Positions 34,823-46,600 of a stretch of DNA of 64,000 nucleotides are shown piece after piece. A program made the position numbers and the translations under genes. The stretch comes from Paraphysoderma sedebokerense (lineage: Eukaryota; Blastocladiomycota; Physodermatomycetes; Physodermatales; Physodermataceae). The notes under the pieces are model-generated. The model searched no databases. It was not told the DNA's origin and was given only the letters and a program-made list of their open reading frames with translations. The stretch's first letter is position 1, and each line of letters begins with the position of its first letter. The stretch covers positions 62,001 to 126,000 of the forward strand of contig JAHLJZ010000064.1 of assembly GCA_025602915.1 (NCBI GenBank). Direction: 5' to 3'.

Positions 34823-36171
34823 TGATCACGGTTATACAAAAGAGATATCAGTACTGAGGAATCGACGACCCACGTACGCGGAATCGGTGGGTATTTATCT
34901 TCAGGTCCTGCTGATCCTGATTCTGCCGTTGGGTTAGACTTGCCATTAATAAGTCGCATGAAATTCTGAGAAAACAATTTGATATGGTCATAAAGCAGGC
35001 GATTTTGATACCATATCTGAGACTATTGTCAGGTACGCATATGAATTCATGAGAGCAATTTTATTTGAATGCATAATTCAGTGAGAGAATAGATCAGTAA
35101 TTGTCAAGAAGAATAGTGAGGATTTCTAACGAGAAAACGACAATAATTGTGTACAACAGAAAACTGCTAGTAGCCCTTTCCGGTCATTTTCTTGAGAGCT
35201 GGCATAATTGCGAAACATCCTTATTTTTGGTTTGGCCTTTTGTGTGTGAAATTGGATTGACGCTAGTCAATGAAGCTGTATCTAACGGAATGGCGAAGAC
35301 CATTGGCAAAACCGCGTTAGAGCAAGATTACGCCCAGTCGGGATTATGCGATTTTCGCGGACTTCACAAAGTTTCTGCAATATGCATGATTCGGCTCATT
35401 GCATTCTTTCTCCCGTATCAGTTGGGCAGATTCCAAGACTGATAACTGAACTTGAGAATTGATATGGTTTGTCGATATAGTGGTATCAGAATTGAAAGTT
35501 CGCAACAGTGATTGCTGAATAATGCGTTTTCACAGAGTACATGTAAGAAGTGACAGAGAGACGACATAACTGATAACGTCAACATTTTATCTTGTTTCAG
35601 GTTAAGTTAAAGACAAACAGACTGAATTCATTCTACTCCAGTTTATTCTTTCGGAAGTGGTATGATATTCATGTAATCAACGGATACAGAAATCGGTCTG
35701 CACACACCAAACTTACTCAGGCGGCGATTGAATTCACAGAGAATACCACTTTTGTTTTGAAGTTAAAGCAAACATTATAGATATGTATTATTTAATGTTC
35801 TGAAAGTCCATTATTATCTGATCTTACATCAAGATGTACTACGTACGACAGCATTTCACGCCATGTCGTTTGTATTTGAATTGTCGATCGGGCTCAATTG
35901 TCATCATGCCTTTCGTATGCCATACTTATTAGTAGTCAGCATACCCCTGCACATAGTTGAGGATATGTATGTTATACAAACATTAATTCTGATATGGATG
36001 TGCAAAACTTGTAGTATGGTTTTCGACTTGATGAAGCAAGCGTCCGGTCAGCCTAGCGTGTAAATTGATCACTCGGACAATTGTCATCATTCTATTTTCC
36101 ATTGAAAGTCTTTTATTTTGCTCAGTTATCAATTCCAAATACCGTATTCAAGGACTCAAAGTATAACAGCA
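34823..36171. other. Intergenic, no gene recognised
   Basis: 1.3 kb between divergent genes. Frames at 35101-35442 and 35863-36063 lack starts or motifs and are not called. The subtilase promoter lies at its left end. Confidence 0.35.
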
Positions 36172-36668
36172 ATGATCGCTAGATCCAGATATTTTAGTCA
36201 TAGTCTTTCATCAGTTCCTCGGTTTTATTCTACTATCGATGAAGCGCAAACTCAATTGCGAAAGAAGTTTACAGCCCGCAATTGGTTAACCGGATTGGGA
36301 TTATTTGGCTTTGTTACTGCAGTCTGTATCCTTTTTTGTGTTCATTTAGGAATTAAGGTCAATTGATACTCAGGAGGAAGCCTTAAGCTTGACGTCTGGA
36401 GAGTGAATTGAAATTCGTAGATTCTTTCCGTTTCTTCGCTTAACCTTACGTCTACGCCGCTGATCCCTAAGTTACTTGAATGTGTTGGCAAGATAAACGA
36501 GGTTTTGTATACCGCTTGAATTCCTTAACTTGGACTTTTTGGTTCTGCTTCCAAATTACAGATTCCTACTCGATTTTAGCTGTCAAGCAAGATACTTTCG
36601 ACGATGTGGTTGTACCTAGTGCTACTGCCCAGTCCAATTCCATTGATACCAAGTCAACAAATAATTAA
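36172..36668 (+). CDS. COA3: Cytochrome c oxidase assembly factor 3 homologue, 86 aa
   Basis: COA3 is an inner-mitochondrial-membrane factor that promotes Cox1 translation and complex IV assembly. Two exons, 36172-36325 and 36562-36668, join in phase (donor gtatcc, acceptor acag). The N-terminus is a basic, Ser-rich presequence (MIARSRYFSHSLSSVPRFYS). It is followed by the family core RKKFTARNWLTGLGLFGFVT, a single membrane span, and the hallmark YSILAVKQDTFDDV. Length matches COA3/CCDC56 proteins (about 85-106 aa). Confidence 0.88.
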
Positions 36669-37269
36669 GATGAAGAGTGTTATATAATGTTCATCAACGT
36701 TCAACTCGATGGCGGAAATCGGAGAAAGAGAGATTCATAAAATAGTTTACCTGGTGATCGAATTTGCGCTGTGACTATTAGTTAATTTCTGGTAGATAAG
36801 TGGATAGTGTATATACATTAGTTTCTTTCGAGGGCATAATAGTAATTCACATAATACAGTATCATGACTCTGTAATGATGGCTTTCCTTGCATTACGAAA
36901 TCTGCCATGTGTGGGGACCTCGAAGAAGCCCGATGATATAAGGACGAGATATATTACAACAATCGAGAGACTTCGATGAATTTTATTTAAGGGAATCCCA
37001 ATCTTATTTCATAGTCAATAACTTATTTGATCTATATTTTAAACCATTACTTAAATTGGATTCATATAGCTATACATATGGATCCACAGAATTAGCACCT
37101 TTGTTGTGGTGGTCCTTTATCCAAGTGACAACTTTCGCGTGACCAGATAAACTCGAAATGCGACACCTTTGATATAAGACCTGACTGTAAAGAAATTCAA
37201 GCTACAACCAGCTTAAGATTCCTCGGACATACACTCCTCGCATCGTTCGTCGATTCCATAGTATCATCA
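36669..37269. other. Region upstream of the Yvh1-like zinc-domain gene
   Basis: I looked here for a dual-specificity phosphatase domain (HCxxGxxRS) belonging to the downstream gene and saw none. An open frame runs in phase into the ATG at 37270 from about 37130, so a longer N-terminus or an upstream exon cannot be excluded. Confidence 0.4.
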
Positions 37270-37777
37270 ATGTCATTGACACCGCCGGCCACGCCAATTG
37301 CAGATTCTGGAAGACTGGTTTTGAGATGCAGAGGTTGTAGAAAAGTTGTCTTTGAAGAGGACAATATCATAACCCATGAACCCGAAAACAAGGGTCAATT
37401 ATCCTTCAGTTACAAGAAGCGAGATATGGTTTGTAGCTTTTGATTCGATTTCAGTCCTTTATATAGCAATCTATAATTCTAATCATGTTTAAATATTCGG
37501 CTTCGTTGATCTTTTCTTCTGTCGATGGAATCGTCAACCACAGAACGGTGCCTCAACGTTATGTACTTCATACTTCATCGAACCTCCCGCTTGGCTCCAA
37601 AGTTCAGAGCTTTCGAAGGGCGATATTGAGGGTAAAATTGGCTGCCCAAATCCAAAATGTAAACAGAAATTAGGATCTTATCATTGGCAAGGCAGCCAAT
37701 GCAGTTGTGGTGCTTGGATAGTTCCTGGGATCATGGTGGCGAAGAAAAATGTGGATGAAACGAGGATTAAATCTTAA
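37270..37777 (+). CDS. Yvh1/DUSP12-type zinc-binding domain protein, 130 aa, no phosphatase domain
   Basis: Two exons, 37270-37428 and 37544-37777, join in phase 0. The product matches the C-terminal zinc domain of Yvh1/DUSP12: LVLRCRGCRKVVFEE, the HEP motif, SYKKRDM, then CTSYFIEPPAWLQ, KIGCPNPKCKQKLGSYHW, QCSCGAWIVPG and KKNVDE. All Cys ligands expected for two zinc ions are present. In yeast the Yvh1 zinc domain, not catalysis, releases Mrt4 from pre-60S ribosomes, so this short form could still act in ribosome maturation. Complete Yvh1 has an N-terminal dual-specificity phosphatase domain of about 150-200 residues that I cannot find upstream. Alternatives are a distant exon, or a full-length paralogue elsewhere with this as a partial copy. 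Confidence 0.78.
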
Positions 37778-38413
37778 TTATTCTCAGTCGTATGACTGCA
37801 TTCCAGCTAGCCCGACAGTTCAATGAATTCGAAAATTCGATATTCTAGCCGGTGGCCTGATGTTTTGGAAATCATACCAAACTGGGTATCGTCGACCCAC
37901 CGAATAATGCGGTTTTGTACGACTCTAATGCCATTCGTAGAGAATAGAGAATCGAACTCCTTAGGAATCGGCATTCCCTTAACAATATGCTACTGTAGTG
38001 ATTTCGCCCCGGAAAATTGCAATGTTGATTCTCCCCCTATGATCACGTTTTCGCTGGAATTGCGAACATGAATGAAAATCCAACTACCGGAAGACCAACA
38101 TCCCAGCCACTATTGGCTTCAATTCTTTGTATATATAGGGAGACCTGTATTGGTTCAGATGAAGCTCCGCTGTTTTAATAACTCATTGTAAGATGTATGC
38201 TAAAAATAATGAACACAGATGATGTGGCAAAAATATATCGCCAGTATTTATCAAGTTACGAAGACTCCAATGCAGTAAAAATACGGCTTTTGCGAATTCA
38301 AGACACTTCTCCCGTCAACGCGCGGTGGATGATTAATGTACGTCGTAAATAATATGTATTGAAGGATAGTATATCTTGGTGTTACAAGCAATGTAAATTT
38401 TGTTTCAATCGGT
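37778..38413. other. Intergenic between convergent Yvh1-like and ARL5 genes
   Basis: Mostly non-coding. It includes a TATA-like element at 38130-38136 and a small frame listed separately at 38209-38352. Confidence 0.35.
38209..38352 (+). CDS. Possible small protein, 47 aa
   Basis: An ATG 73 bp downstream of a good TATA box (tatatagg, from 38131) opens a 47-codon frame starting MNTDDVAKIYRQYLSSYEDS, with coding-like composition. A possible splice donor (gtacgt) sits just before its stop, so it could be the first exon of something longer that overlaps ARL5 on the opposite strand. No homologue is recognised. Confidence 0.2.
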   Translation: MNTDDVAKIYRQYLSSYEDSNAVKIRLLRIQDTSPVNARWMINVRRK

Positions 38414-39921
38414 TTACTTGGTGAGTTGATGAACTATCCAATCTAAACCTTCGAAAAGACTGAGGTTTTGAAGTAATTGATAAAAAGGATTGATCGATCG
38501 GTATTAAGCGCATTCGTTTATGTGGGAGATTGATGAAGGCAGAGATTACAGAGAAGGAGGTTCACAATTTAGGTGGCATGGGTTATGGTCAAAATTAATT
38601 ATAAGAAAAACAAATGATAATGTTAATATGTCCGTTTGCCTTCGTTATAGACAAAAATGATCAGGTAAACAGACCCATCTCCAGTCAATGCACAGCATGC
38701 CTGTATATGCCACATTCGATCCTTTAAACTTGTCAAGTTCAATAGATTCGAAATCTCAGATGCCTTTAATGCACCAGGAATGTCCTGTTTGTTAGCGAAC
38801 ACTAGTAATGATGCGTTTTTAAGGTGCTGCAAATGGAGAGTGGGTGGCTATGTCAGCAAACGATACCAACGGTGGCAAATATCGGTATTGAAGACGGAGA
38901 AACCCACATCATGATCCATCATTTTGTGTAATTCCTCTTTCGAAATGTGCAGTCGATCTTTATCTGTTGAGTCTATCACCATTATAACCGCCTATTTGTG
39001 ATTTTGGAAGGTATTAAAGTCGTTGAATGTCGATCGTCAAAGAGTAATGGTTTCGGAGACTTACCCTTGTATTAGCGTAGTATGTGCTGCATGATGGCAA
39101 AAGACATGGCAGAAGGATAGAAATGACAGAATATTACCTTTGTCAGTATCCATTATGAATGATTAAATCATCCCAAGGCACAGTGAAAGGCAAATGAAGC
39201 TCTTGGACCAAGGCGTATTACGAACCTCCAGGACATCCGCAGCGAATCTTGTCCACCAATATCCCACATCAGAAACTAATCCGACTATGTCAGTATAGAG
39301 TTATGAATACAGCGATGCAACAGAAGGTTGCGTTCATCAATACGTCATGTAATGGGTACCTTTATGTTTTTATACGAGAATTCCTAAGAGTTGAAAGTGA
39401 CGTTACTACTACAATTCAACATATATACCCAGAATTCGACTTCAAAGTAAGTCTCTAGCAGTGAATTAGTTTCCAGAATATATTCGACAAAGTCGTTACT
39501 CCTCCGGCAGAGCAACACTGAGCTTAAAACATATCTCCGGGATTTGACTGCGTGAATTACCAGTAAATACATGTTTTACTTACCTCAACGTTGGATCCAA
39601 TGGTAGGCGTTGTAGCAACCACTTCATTCAGTAATCTGTGTGATAATGCAGTATGTATTCGAGATATAATGAAGCAAGAAAATACGAATCATCAGTTCAT
39701 CAATTCCAGTTCATTGAGGGGGTTGTATTTCTCAAGTTCCTCAGCTCTCTTCGTGTATCTTCTGATGGGAATAGAGACATTTGATGGATCAAGAAGCATA
39801 TCTTTACATACATTTTGTATAACACTGTCGTTTTACCGGCATTATCAAGCCCCACTATCAGTATTTTGTACTCCTCGTTGCCCCAAAACAACTTGTAAAG
39901 TCGTGTCATTAATAGCCCCAT
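38414..39921 (-). CDS. ARL5: ARF-like small GTPase ARL5, 179 aa
   Basis: ARL5 is a trans-Golgi GTPase that recruits tethers such as GARP in animals. Eight exons join in phase: 39921-39812, 39635-39584, 39452-39429, 39275-39226, 39086-39065, 38991-38908, 38826-38675 and 38459-38414. Gly2 offers an N-myristoylation site (MGLLMTRLY). P-loop GLDNAGKTT, switch I PTIGSNVE, switch [14 protein letters not shown] (in [10 protein letters not shown]) and SCAL-type CCALTGDG motifs are all present. The [11 protein letters not shown] block and the total of 179 residues match animal ARL5A/B. Exons 3 and 5 are 24 and 22 nt. Yeasts lack ARL5, so this is an ancestral retention. Confidence 0.93.
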
Positions 39922-40590
39922 GTCTGTCTTGCGATATGTTTAACTGGATGTCGATATGAATAAACTGACGTTTGCTCGCATGCAGATGTGAGGTATTTGG
40001 GAAAATAAATAAGATCAGCGGAGTCAAACGATAACTTTCTTTGAGTTCTTAAGGATGGCGACAGAGATGAGTTTTGTTCCCTTTTCTCTTACAATTCGCC
40101 ACCGCTCACCAATCGCTTCAGAGTTCTATTTCAACGAGACTGCGACATTCACACTAGGAAGCATTCATCTGCACATTATAATAGTGGTGATTGGGCAACA
40201 ATTGTGCAATTGTATACATTCAAATATGAAACGGTGATCTTTCTGCGTGCTATTGGCAAAACCTTATTTCAAGGTTGGTCACAGGTGTTAGAAGAGTCCC
40301 TTTATTATGTGATTTATGCGAATCTAGCATCTATTGCATATGTGGCATGCTGATTGCACAATCCATATGTCGCAGGTGTGAGCCTGTCAGATCTAGATGA
40401 GCGTTGTCCGACGCTATTCCGTTGTTGGTCACTGAATATCACTGAATGGAGAAGGAATTGGTATTGATATACATTTCAGAGTTTATATAGCCCTATATCT
40501 GTGCCTCCACTGCAAAAATTATATTTCATAAGTTTATGTGATTCTATTATATTTTATAGCCTCCAAGCGCGACGAATTCTCCCCTCGTCG
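39922..40590. promoter_or_regulatory. Divergent intergenic region between ARL5 and LRR genes
   Basis: 670 bp shared upstream region with no TATA box of note and no coding exon that can be supported. Confidence 0.35.
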
Positions 40591-42299
40591 ATGCGCGTTT
40601 TTATCAAACCAGAAAGAACTCCTTTGGATCATCCTTTGAGCATCAATGACAATCATCTATTTGATTTCATACTTGATATGGTTCCACCAACGCAATCAAC
40701 TGCTGCGGACATTCAATCTTATTCTCCCAAGAGTAATCGTTCATCAAGTCCAAGACCGACTAAAGCCAAACTTGTAAGAAAAGGTAGACCGGGCAGCTCA
40801 GCAAATGCGCAAAGTGCTGGTAGAGAGTCGAATAGTCACGATCAGAAGGGTATCGAGGAGGTTAGCGTAATGAATTCCCCAGACTTGAATTGTGAAGCAA
40901 ATAAGGACGAGAGGATAGAGAAGGCAAGATCTTTTATCGAGGAGTTGGTTGCATTGGGAGAAATCAAAGGTTTGTAGCATGTAGCTTAGACGTTAATTAC
41001 GATTAGCGTATTTGATTTGGGTAGTTCAAAGACTTGACTACCATCTTAGTGCCTATGATCTACTTCACATACATTTTAACCGGTTCAATTGTTTTTATGA
41101 TAATGGTATAAGCTTCTACCCTGCCGAACCAAACATACGATTTGCATCAACAGCAGTATCTGATAGCTTGTGAGTCAAATCAAGCAAGCCCAGTATCAGC
41201 TGTTGTTCAACAACTCGATTTAACGTTGAATTTGACAAAATTCGTCCTATGTGGGCGTAGTATAAGTGATCCTCAAGCAGTTGCTATTATCAATGTGTTA
41301 AAGGTGCGTTTATGTACTATTTTTGAACATGTGACTAAAACTTGATGTAACAACGATAGCGCTTTTATCTGAATGATCCAGACCAATACGACTATCAATG
41401 AATTGGATCTATCAAGGAATTCAATATCGCACAAAGGCGGTTTAGCTCTGGGGGAACTCGTATCTTCTAATTCAACTATTCAGGTTCTTAATTTGTCACA
41501 TAATAATTTACGAAAATCGGGGTCTCCTCATCTGTTCGAAGCTCTCCGCGGTAATACAAGCCTTAAACACCTTAATGTTTCGCACAACGGCATTGGCGAT
41601 GCCGAAATAGCAGTGCTTGGGAGATGCATTAAAGAGAATAGCAGTATCGTTACTTTGGATCTGGGGGGAAACGAAATCAGCGATAGCGGAATGTCAGAGT
41701 TGGGATCAGCATTCGGTGTTGGCGGAAACAGCGTTCTGCGGGAGTTAAAACTGAGTTACAATAAATCGGGATCGCGTGGTTTGTGTCTGCTTTTAAATGC
41801 ATTGAAGGTAGGTGATCTTATTAAAAATGTTTATCGGAAGTTGGACCTCTCAAATTAACTTGTACTGCTGATGCAAGGAAAACCGATCGATAAAGAGACT
41901 GGATATATCATGGAACGGACTTGAGGATTCAGGTGGCATTGCACTTGGAACGTTACTCTCGAAGAATGGGAACATGGTCGAACTGAATGTGAGGTATGAC
42001 CTGTTCAAATTACAATTTCCCTCTGTAAATTCCTTTCATTAACCTCAACCTACCTCAGCAATACGAGATTGTCCGACAACGTTCTTCATTTTCTCGCGAA
42101 GGCAATGCAATCAAACTCGTCCCTTAAATCAATCGACATATCATATAATCGATTCACGGATACCGCTCTCACCACGTTCTTTAAACACTTAAACGGTAAC
42201 TTGTCAAATATTAAATTAAAAGGTTATACACCATCAGTCGAGAGACGAAGGGTAATGGAGGAGTTTAAGAAAACTCATGAGACTAAGATAATTGACTAG
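40591..42299 (+). CDS. Leucine-rich-repeat (ribonuclease-inhibitor-like) protein, 450 aa
   Basis: Five exons join in phase: 40591-40969, 41113-41303, 41382-41807, 41878-41993 and 42059-42299. The first 125 residues are disordered and Ser/Pro-rich (SPKSNRSSSPRPTKAK) with an acidic helix at their end. From about residue 165 there are eight or more repeats of the LxLxxNxIxxxGxxxL type (TINELDLSRNSI, TIQVLNLSHNNL, SLKHLNVSHNGI, SIVTLDLGGNEI, SIKRLDISWNGL, SLKSIDISYNRF), typical of NLRC3/LRRC34/LRRC74-like scaffolds. There is no NACHT or other enzymatic domain. A basic C-terminal tail follows the repeats. Relatives in flagellates include axonemal and regulatory scaffolds; the actual partner is unknown. 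The first in-frame ATG is used. Confidence 0.8.
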
Positions 42300-42553
42300 A
42301 GATCATCATCTAAATTTACATTCAAACATTTTCACTTACTATGCTTACAAAGATTCTGTATATAAGATCGAGATGTTGGATTTTCTTGAATATGCTAATA
42401 ATTGTGAGTGTTATAATTTAATAAACCATCAGACACTGGATTGTTATTGAGACACGTGATTATCACCGAAGCAACATCTTCATCTTCCTCCATCATTTGA
42501 ATTCAAATTGGTCATTTGGATACATTATCAAGAAAGCAAAAAGGACAAGAAAA

Positions 42554-42988
42554 ATGTCTTCCACAATCCTTCGCACCTCTCTTCGTCGCTATGCTACCGC
42601 CACCAGCTCTCCTCGTTCCTTCATCCCTCCCAACATCGCTTCCCCAAAAGCTGCCGTGAAACCGACTGCCGCTCCTTCAGGTGCTGCTGCCTCCGATCTT
42701 TCTTCGGTTGTCCATTTATACAAAAACCTTCCTAAAGGTCCCGCACCAGTCAAACCCGCTGATATTAAGACTGGAATTTTTGGTGGATATAGAGCTAAAT
42801 ATTTCGCACCCGGAAAGGAAAGCCCAAAACCTTTGTTACATGTCATTTTTTTGATTAGCGGTATCGGTTATGTGTTGGCGTATAATGCTCACTTGTGTAT
42901 GTGTCTCGTTTCCTTTAATCTTCCCTCTTCTTACAAATTGGAATATGCTTTGGTTACGCAATTGAGACGAAGGAAAACTGTTGAATAG
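42554..42988 (+). CDS. ATP17: Mitochondrial F1Fo ATP synthase subunit f-like, 118 aa
   Basis: Subunit f belongs to the membrane Fo sector and stabilises the stator and dimers. The N-terminus is a presequence rich in Ser, Arg and Ala (ILRTSLRRYATATSS). The mature part carries the fungal subunit f pattern VHLYKNLPKGPAPVKP, FGGYRAKYFAPGKESPKP and one membrane span (LLHVIFLISGIGYVLAY). A short last intron (42895-42972, donor gtgtat) would end the protein AHLKTVE. Reading through gives a longer tail with the same stop, so the splice is probable but not certain. Confidence 0.82.
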   Translation: MSSTILRTSLRRYATATSSPRSFIPPNIASPKAAVKPTAAPSGAAASDLSSVVHLYKNLPKGPAPVKPADIKTGIFGGYRAKYFAPGKESPKPLLHVIFLISGIGYVLAYNAHLCMCLVSFNLPSSYKLEYALVTQLRRRKTVE

Positions 42989-43667
42989 TCGGAAATGTGA
43001 TGTGTTTGTTTGTTGGTTGTGTTCGCTGTCGGGCTACAGAGGAGGCAAGTGCAAGGTGGAAACCACGGTCAATTTGACAACAGTGATGGCATAAAGCTCT
43101 TTTTCCTCCATATAAGTCTTATCTGAACTTAGTACATCGATCTCAGTGTTCAACTCGTTGGTTTCGATCGTATTACTGACAACACCTCCCTGTTTTCCCC
43201 CCTCGTTTATTTGATTTCTTACGATTAGCTCACCACAAAAACCGAGAACATCATTAAACTAAACCACCATCGATACGAGTCATAAGTACCGATATTGGAG
43301 GAATACCCGAAGTTTTAGTTAGATAATTCAATGTTCCAATGAAAGAAATGTGTTGTGATGATAAAATTAAAGGCAATGGAATGACGAACGGTTATTAAAA
43401 ATATATTTGATACTATTGTTGGGAGATTATCAAGTTTAGAACATTCCTATGAACTGATACTCACAAGGTTTCCGGTGAGATGTGACGAATTATCTTTCCC
43501 GCCTGCTACATTGTGTGTGTACCACAAGCACAGATAGCATAACGCATTATTTGAAGTGGTGTTACTTTATCTCCTAGCTTGAAGGTTCAGCTTATATACA
43601 ATTGTCGTTGATTGCGTTTTTACGAAACATCAACGCTACAATCTTCATATTTGTTCATTTCATCGGT
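42989..43667. other. Intergenic between convergent genes
   Basis: 680 bp with no gene recognised. It holds the 3' flanks of ATP17 and the CatSper-beta-like gene. Confidence 0.35.
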
Positions 43668-46600
43668 CTAACCTGTTTTATAGCTATACCACAAGTAAAT
43701 CCCCAGCAACCAAAACGCAAATGTGACGGCTGTTACGGCCATAGTCACAATTTGTGTCGATGACCGCATTGGTGGTGAAATCACGTACACCTGAATGAGA
43801 TATCAGAGTCGTTAGTTTCATGGAGTAACTGGCGTGAAGTTATCACCAGTATCGAATACAAACCACAAAATCAGTGCTGAGGTTACAATAGTCTCCTTCC
43901 AACGTTGTTACTCGAAAATGGAATAGTTCGTCTCCCTATTAACGAACAAAATGGTGAGAAATAAGAAAATAATACAAAATAGTTTAACATTGATTGGTAC
44001 CTTCCATCGAATATAGTCTCCATTTTGAGGATTCATGGTCGCGTTCTTTATCCAATCTCCTTTGGAGCAATCCGAGACAGCTGAAAGACATAGAAAGAAA
44101 GTCAATACTGACGAAAGAAATGTAAGTGCGAAAAAGAAAACGAGACCAGTACTATTAAGACACCAATCTTGCCGCCCATTCAATTCTTCGATTTTAAATG
44201 GTGAATTTAAATATGACGATGAATCTACCTTCTTTAATTTGGTAGTCTCGTATATCTTGAACGACGGCTTGAATGCTTGCACAAAGTAGGTTCGAATGAC
44301 CTGTCAAAAGCAAGAGTTAGCCTGCGATTTAAACGCGGCTATTGTATGCGGCAAAAAGAATTTGAACGAACCATTTCAATACAATCCGATTCATCCAATT
44401 TATTTCCTCCTTTTTGTGAATCAGAGCAGGCACATTCACTTCGAGATGTCTTGTCTTTACATTGCTTATATGTTCCTGAATTCATGGAAATTTTCCATAC
44501 ATCGTTGTAACTGGATTTGGGACAAAATGTTAAGACATGGTGTGGCTTTCAGAATGGTTGATACATGATACATGCTTACCGTGGTTTAGATGGATCGGAA
44601 TTATAGATGTGCGGAGAAATCGGCACAGCATTTCCAAAATGTGACGGAGGTCGATAATTGGACTACAGAAAGGGTTATCAAAAACCATTTTTCCAAACAT
44701 TAATAATCGAAAGGTGTAATCGCATACCGGTAAATTTTGCACCATGGAAGCCCCATCCTTGAAAACCATACTTGAATTCACTACAATCTCGTCAGGATAA
44801 TTTGGGATCACAAAACTTAACCATTTGGAAGGGTTACAGTCGTTCAAGATTTTGAAGGTGGGCGGGTTATCGGTACAAGTGGATGACATGATCGAGGGTC
44901 GAATAGTAAATGTTGAGTATCCCTTTACATAAATTTCTGTCAACCATTTGCATTTTCAAGTCAGAATGTACAAATGAGATTGAAGTACCTGAACACCTTT
45001 GTTTGTGAATCTAACAGTTATATTCTTTCTTTTAGTTAAATCACGTCCCGCGTTGGACATCTCGATAGAAAATAGTTGCGGTCGAGTCCCCATGACCATG
45101 AGGTTACTATATTCGTGAAAAAAGTTCCTGGATATAGCGTTCACTGGTAATATCGACTGAACAGAGGTCGTAAACTGAGCCGATTCTGATTTCCCTGTAG
45201 TACATGAGTAGATTCATCATCGGGTTTCAAACATGTAGTATAGTACGCGAATCAAATTACCCAAATATATCAAGTCACTAATACCTTCGCCACGGTCTTC
45301 TACTTCATCTGTGACAAGGTTCTTAATTCGACAATTATCTGGTGACAATCGATACGGTCGTTGCTACAATAACATTTAATTGCCTGGTATTCCAAAACAC
45401 CTCGTCGAATACATTGATACTAACCATTGTCGCCAAGTTGGGGATATCACCGTACGAGTACATCGAATTCAACGGGTAAATATTCCAATCTGCAGTTGTA
45501 AAAGTCATGTTTAGGGAACCGGAAGGAAGCTCAAAAAGTGAAACCTAATGACACACGTTAAGTTGCAACTCTAAGGTGAAGGAGAAATGTAGAGCTTCAA
45601 ACCGAAACAGCCGAGTCTGATATCAAGTGAGTAATAATTCCCGCATATGGATTAGCATAAAAGTAATTGTCGATATCTGTTTCAAGGGAAAGTTAAGGAA
45701 CTGCTGAAACTCAATACATGACTCTGCGGATTAATTCCAGGATAAATTGTAGCACCAAAAGGATACGATCGGTTGTGAACTTGTACCCTCCCGCTGTTAT
45801 GCTAACATTATAAACTCTATTATTGACTCCTCCCGCGTTGACTATATCCACCGTTTGATTTATGCCCAGAGAGGTTTGGATAAACGGCTTAAGATCATGG
45901 ATACTCCAAGTCCCCGCAGAAGCGCTGTTTGATGTAGGTGGAACCACTATGACGCCTTGAGCAGTCGTTGTACTTGTAATAGCCGTCAAGAATATACTCC
46001 CGGAATTAGCAACGATGGTTTTGTACATATCAGCTTTAGTGAACGCGTATGTTGAGGCGGGTGATATAGTAACGTTGACGGATTCCAAGGGAGGTGTAGT
46101 AGTTGAAAAGTACGATATTAGAGTAGACGTGAATGTTGATACCGCCAGATCATTATACCGTGAAATATTCTCCGACTTTGAATCTGCTTTAAACGTTTGT
46201 AAATTGATCACATCCATGAACGTCCCATCTGGTGAAATCGCTGTAACAATTCCTTCTCCACCATGATTTGATACGAGTTTAAAGTTCCGATGGCTTGCAG
46301 GGATCCCGTTGTAATGAATTGTACCGTTATTTCTGATAGCATGAAACCGAGAGCGAGAGTTGGGCTGAAATGTGGGTACCAAATTCATGCCTTCGGAAGT
46401 ATCAGCTATTTTGAGGAAACTCTGAAACGGTATTCTTAGTCGTTTAAGAAACTGAGAAGACGATCGAATTTCGCCGGCAGGATTTTCGAGGAAACCAAGA
46501 GGATAGAATGTCATATTTGAAGGGTACGAATTCGGGTTATCTAAAGTTAACCTAGACAATACACCCTCTTCATCCATCACAATCGTTTCTATTGACATTA

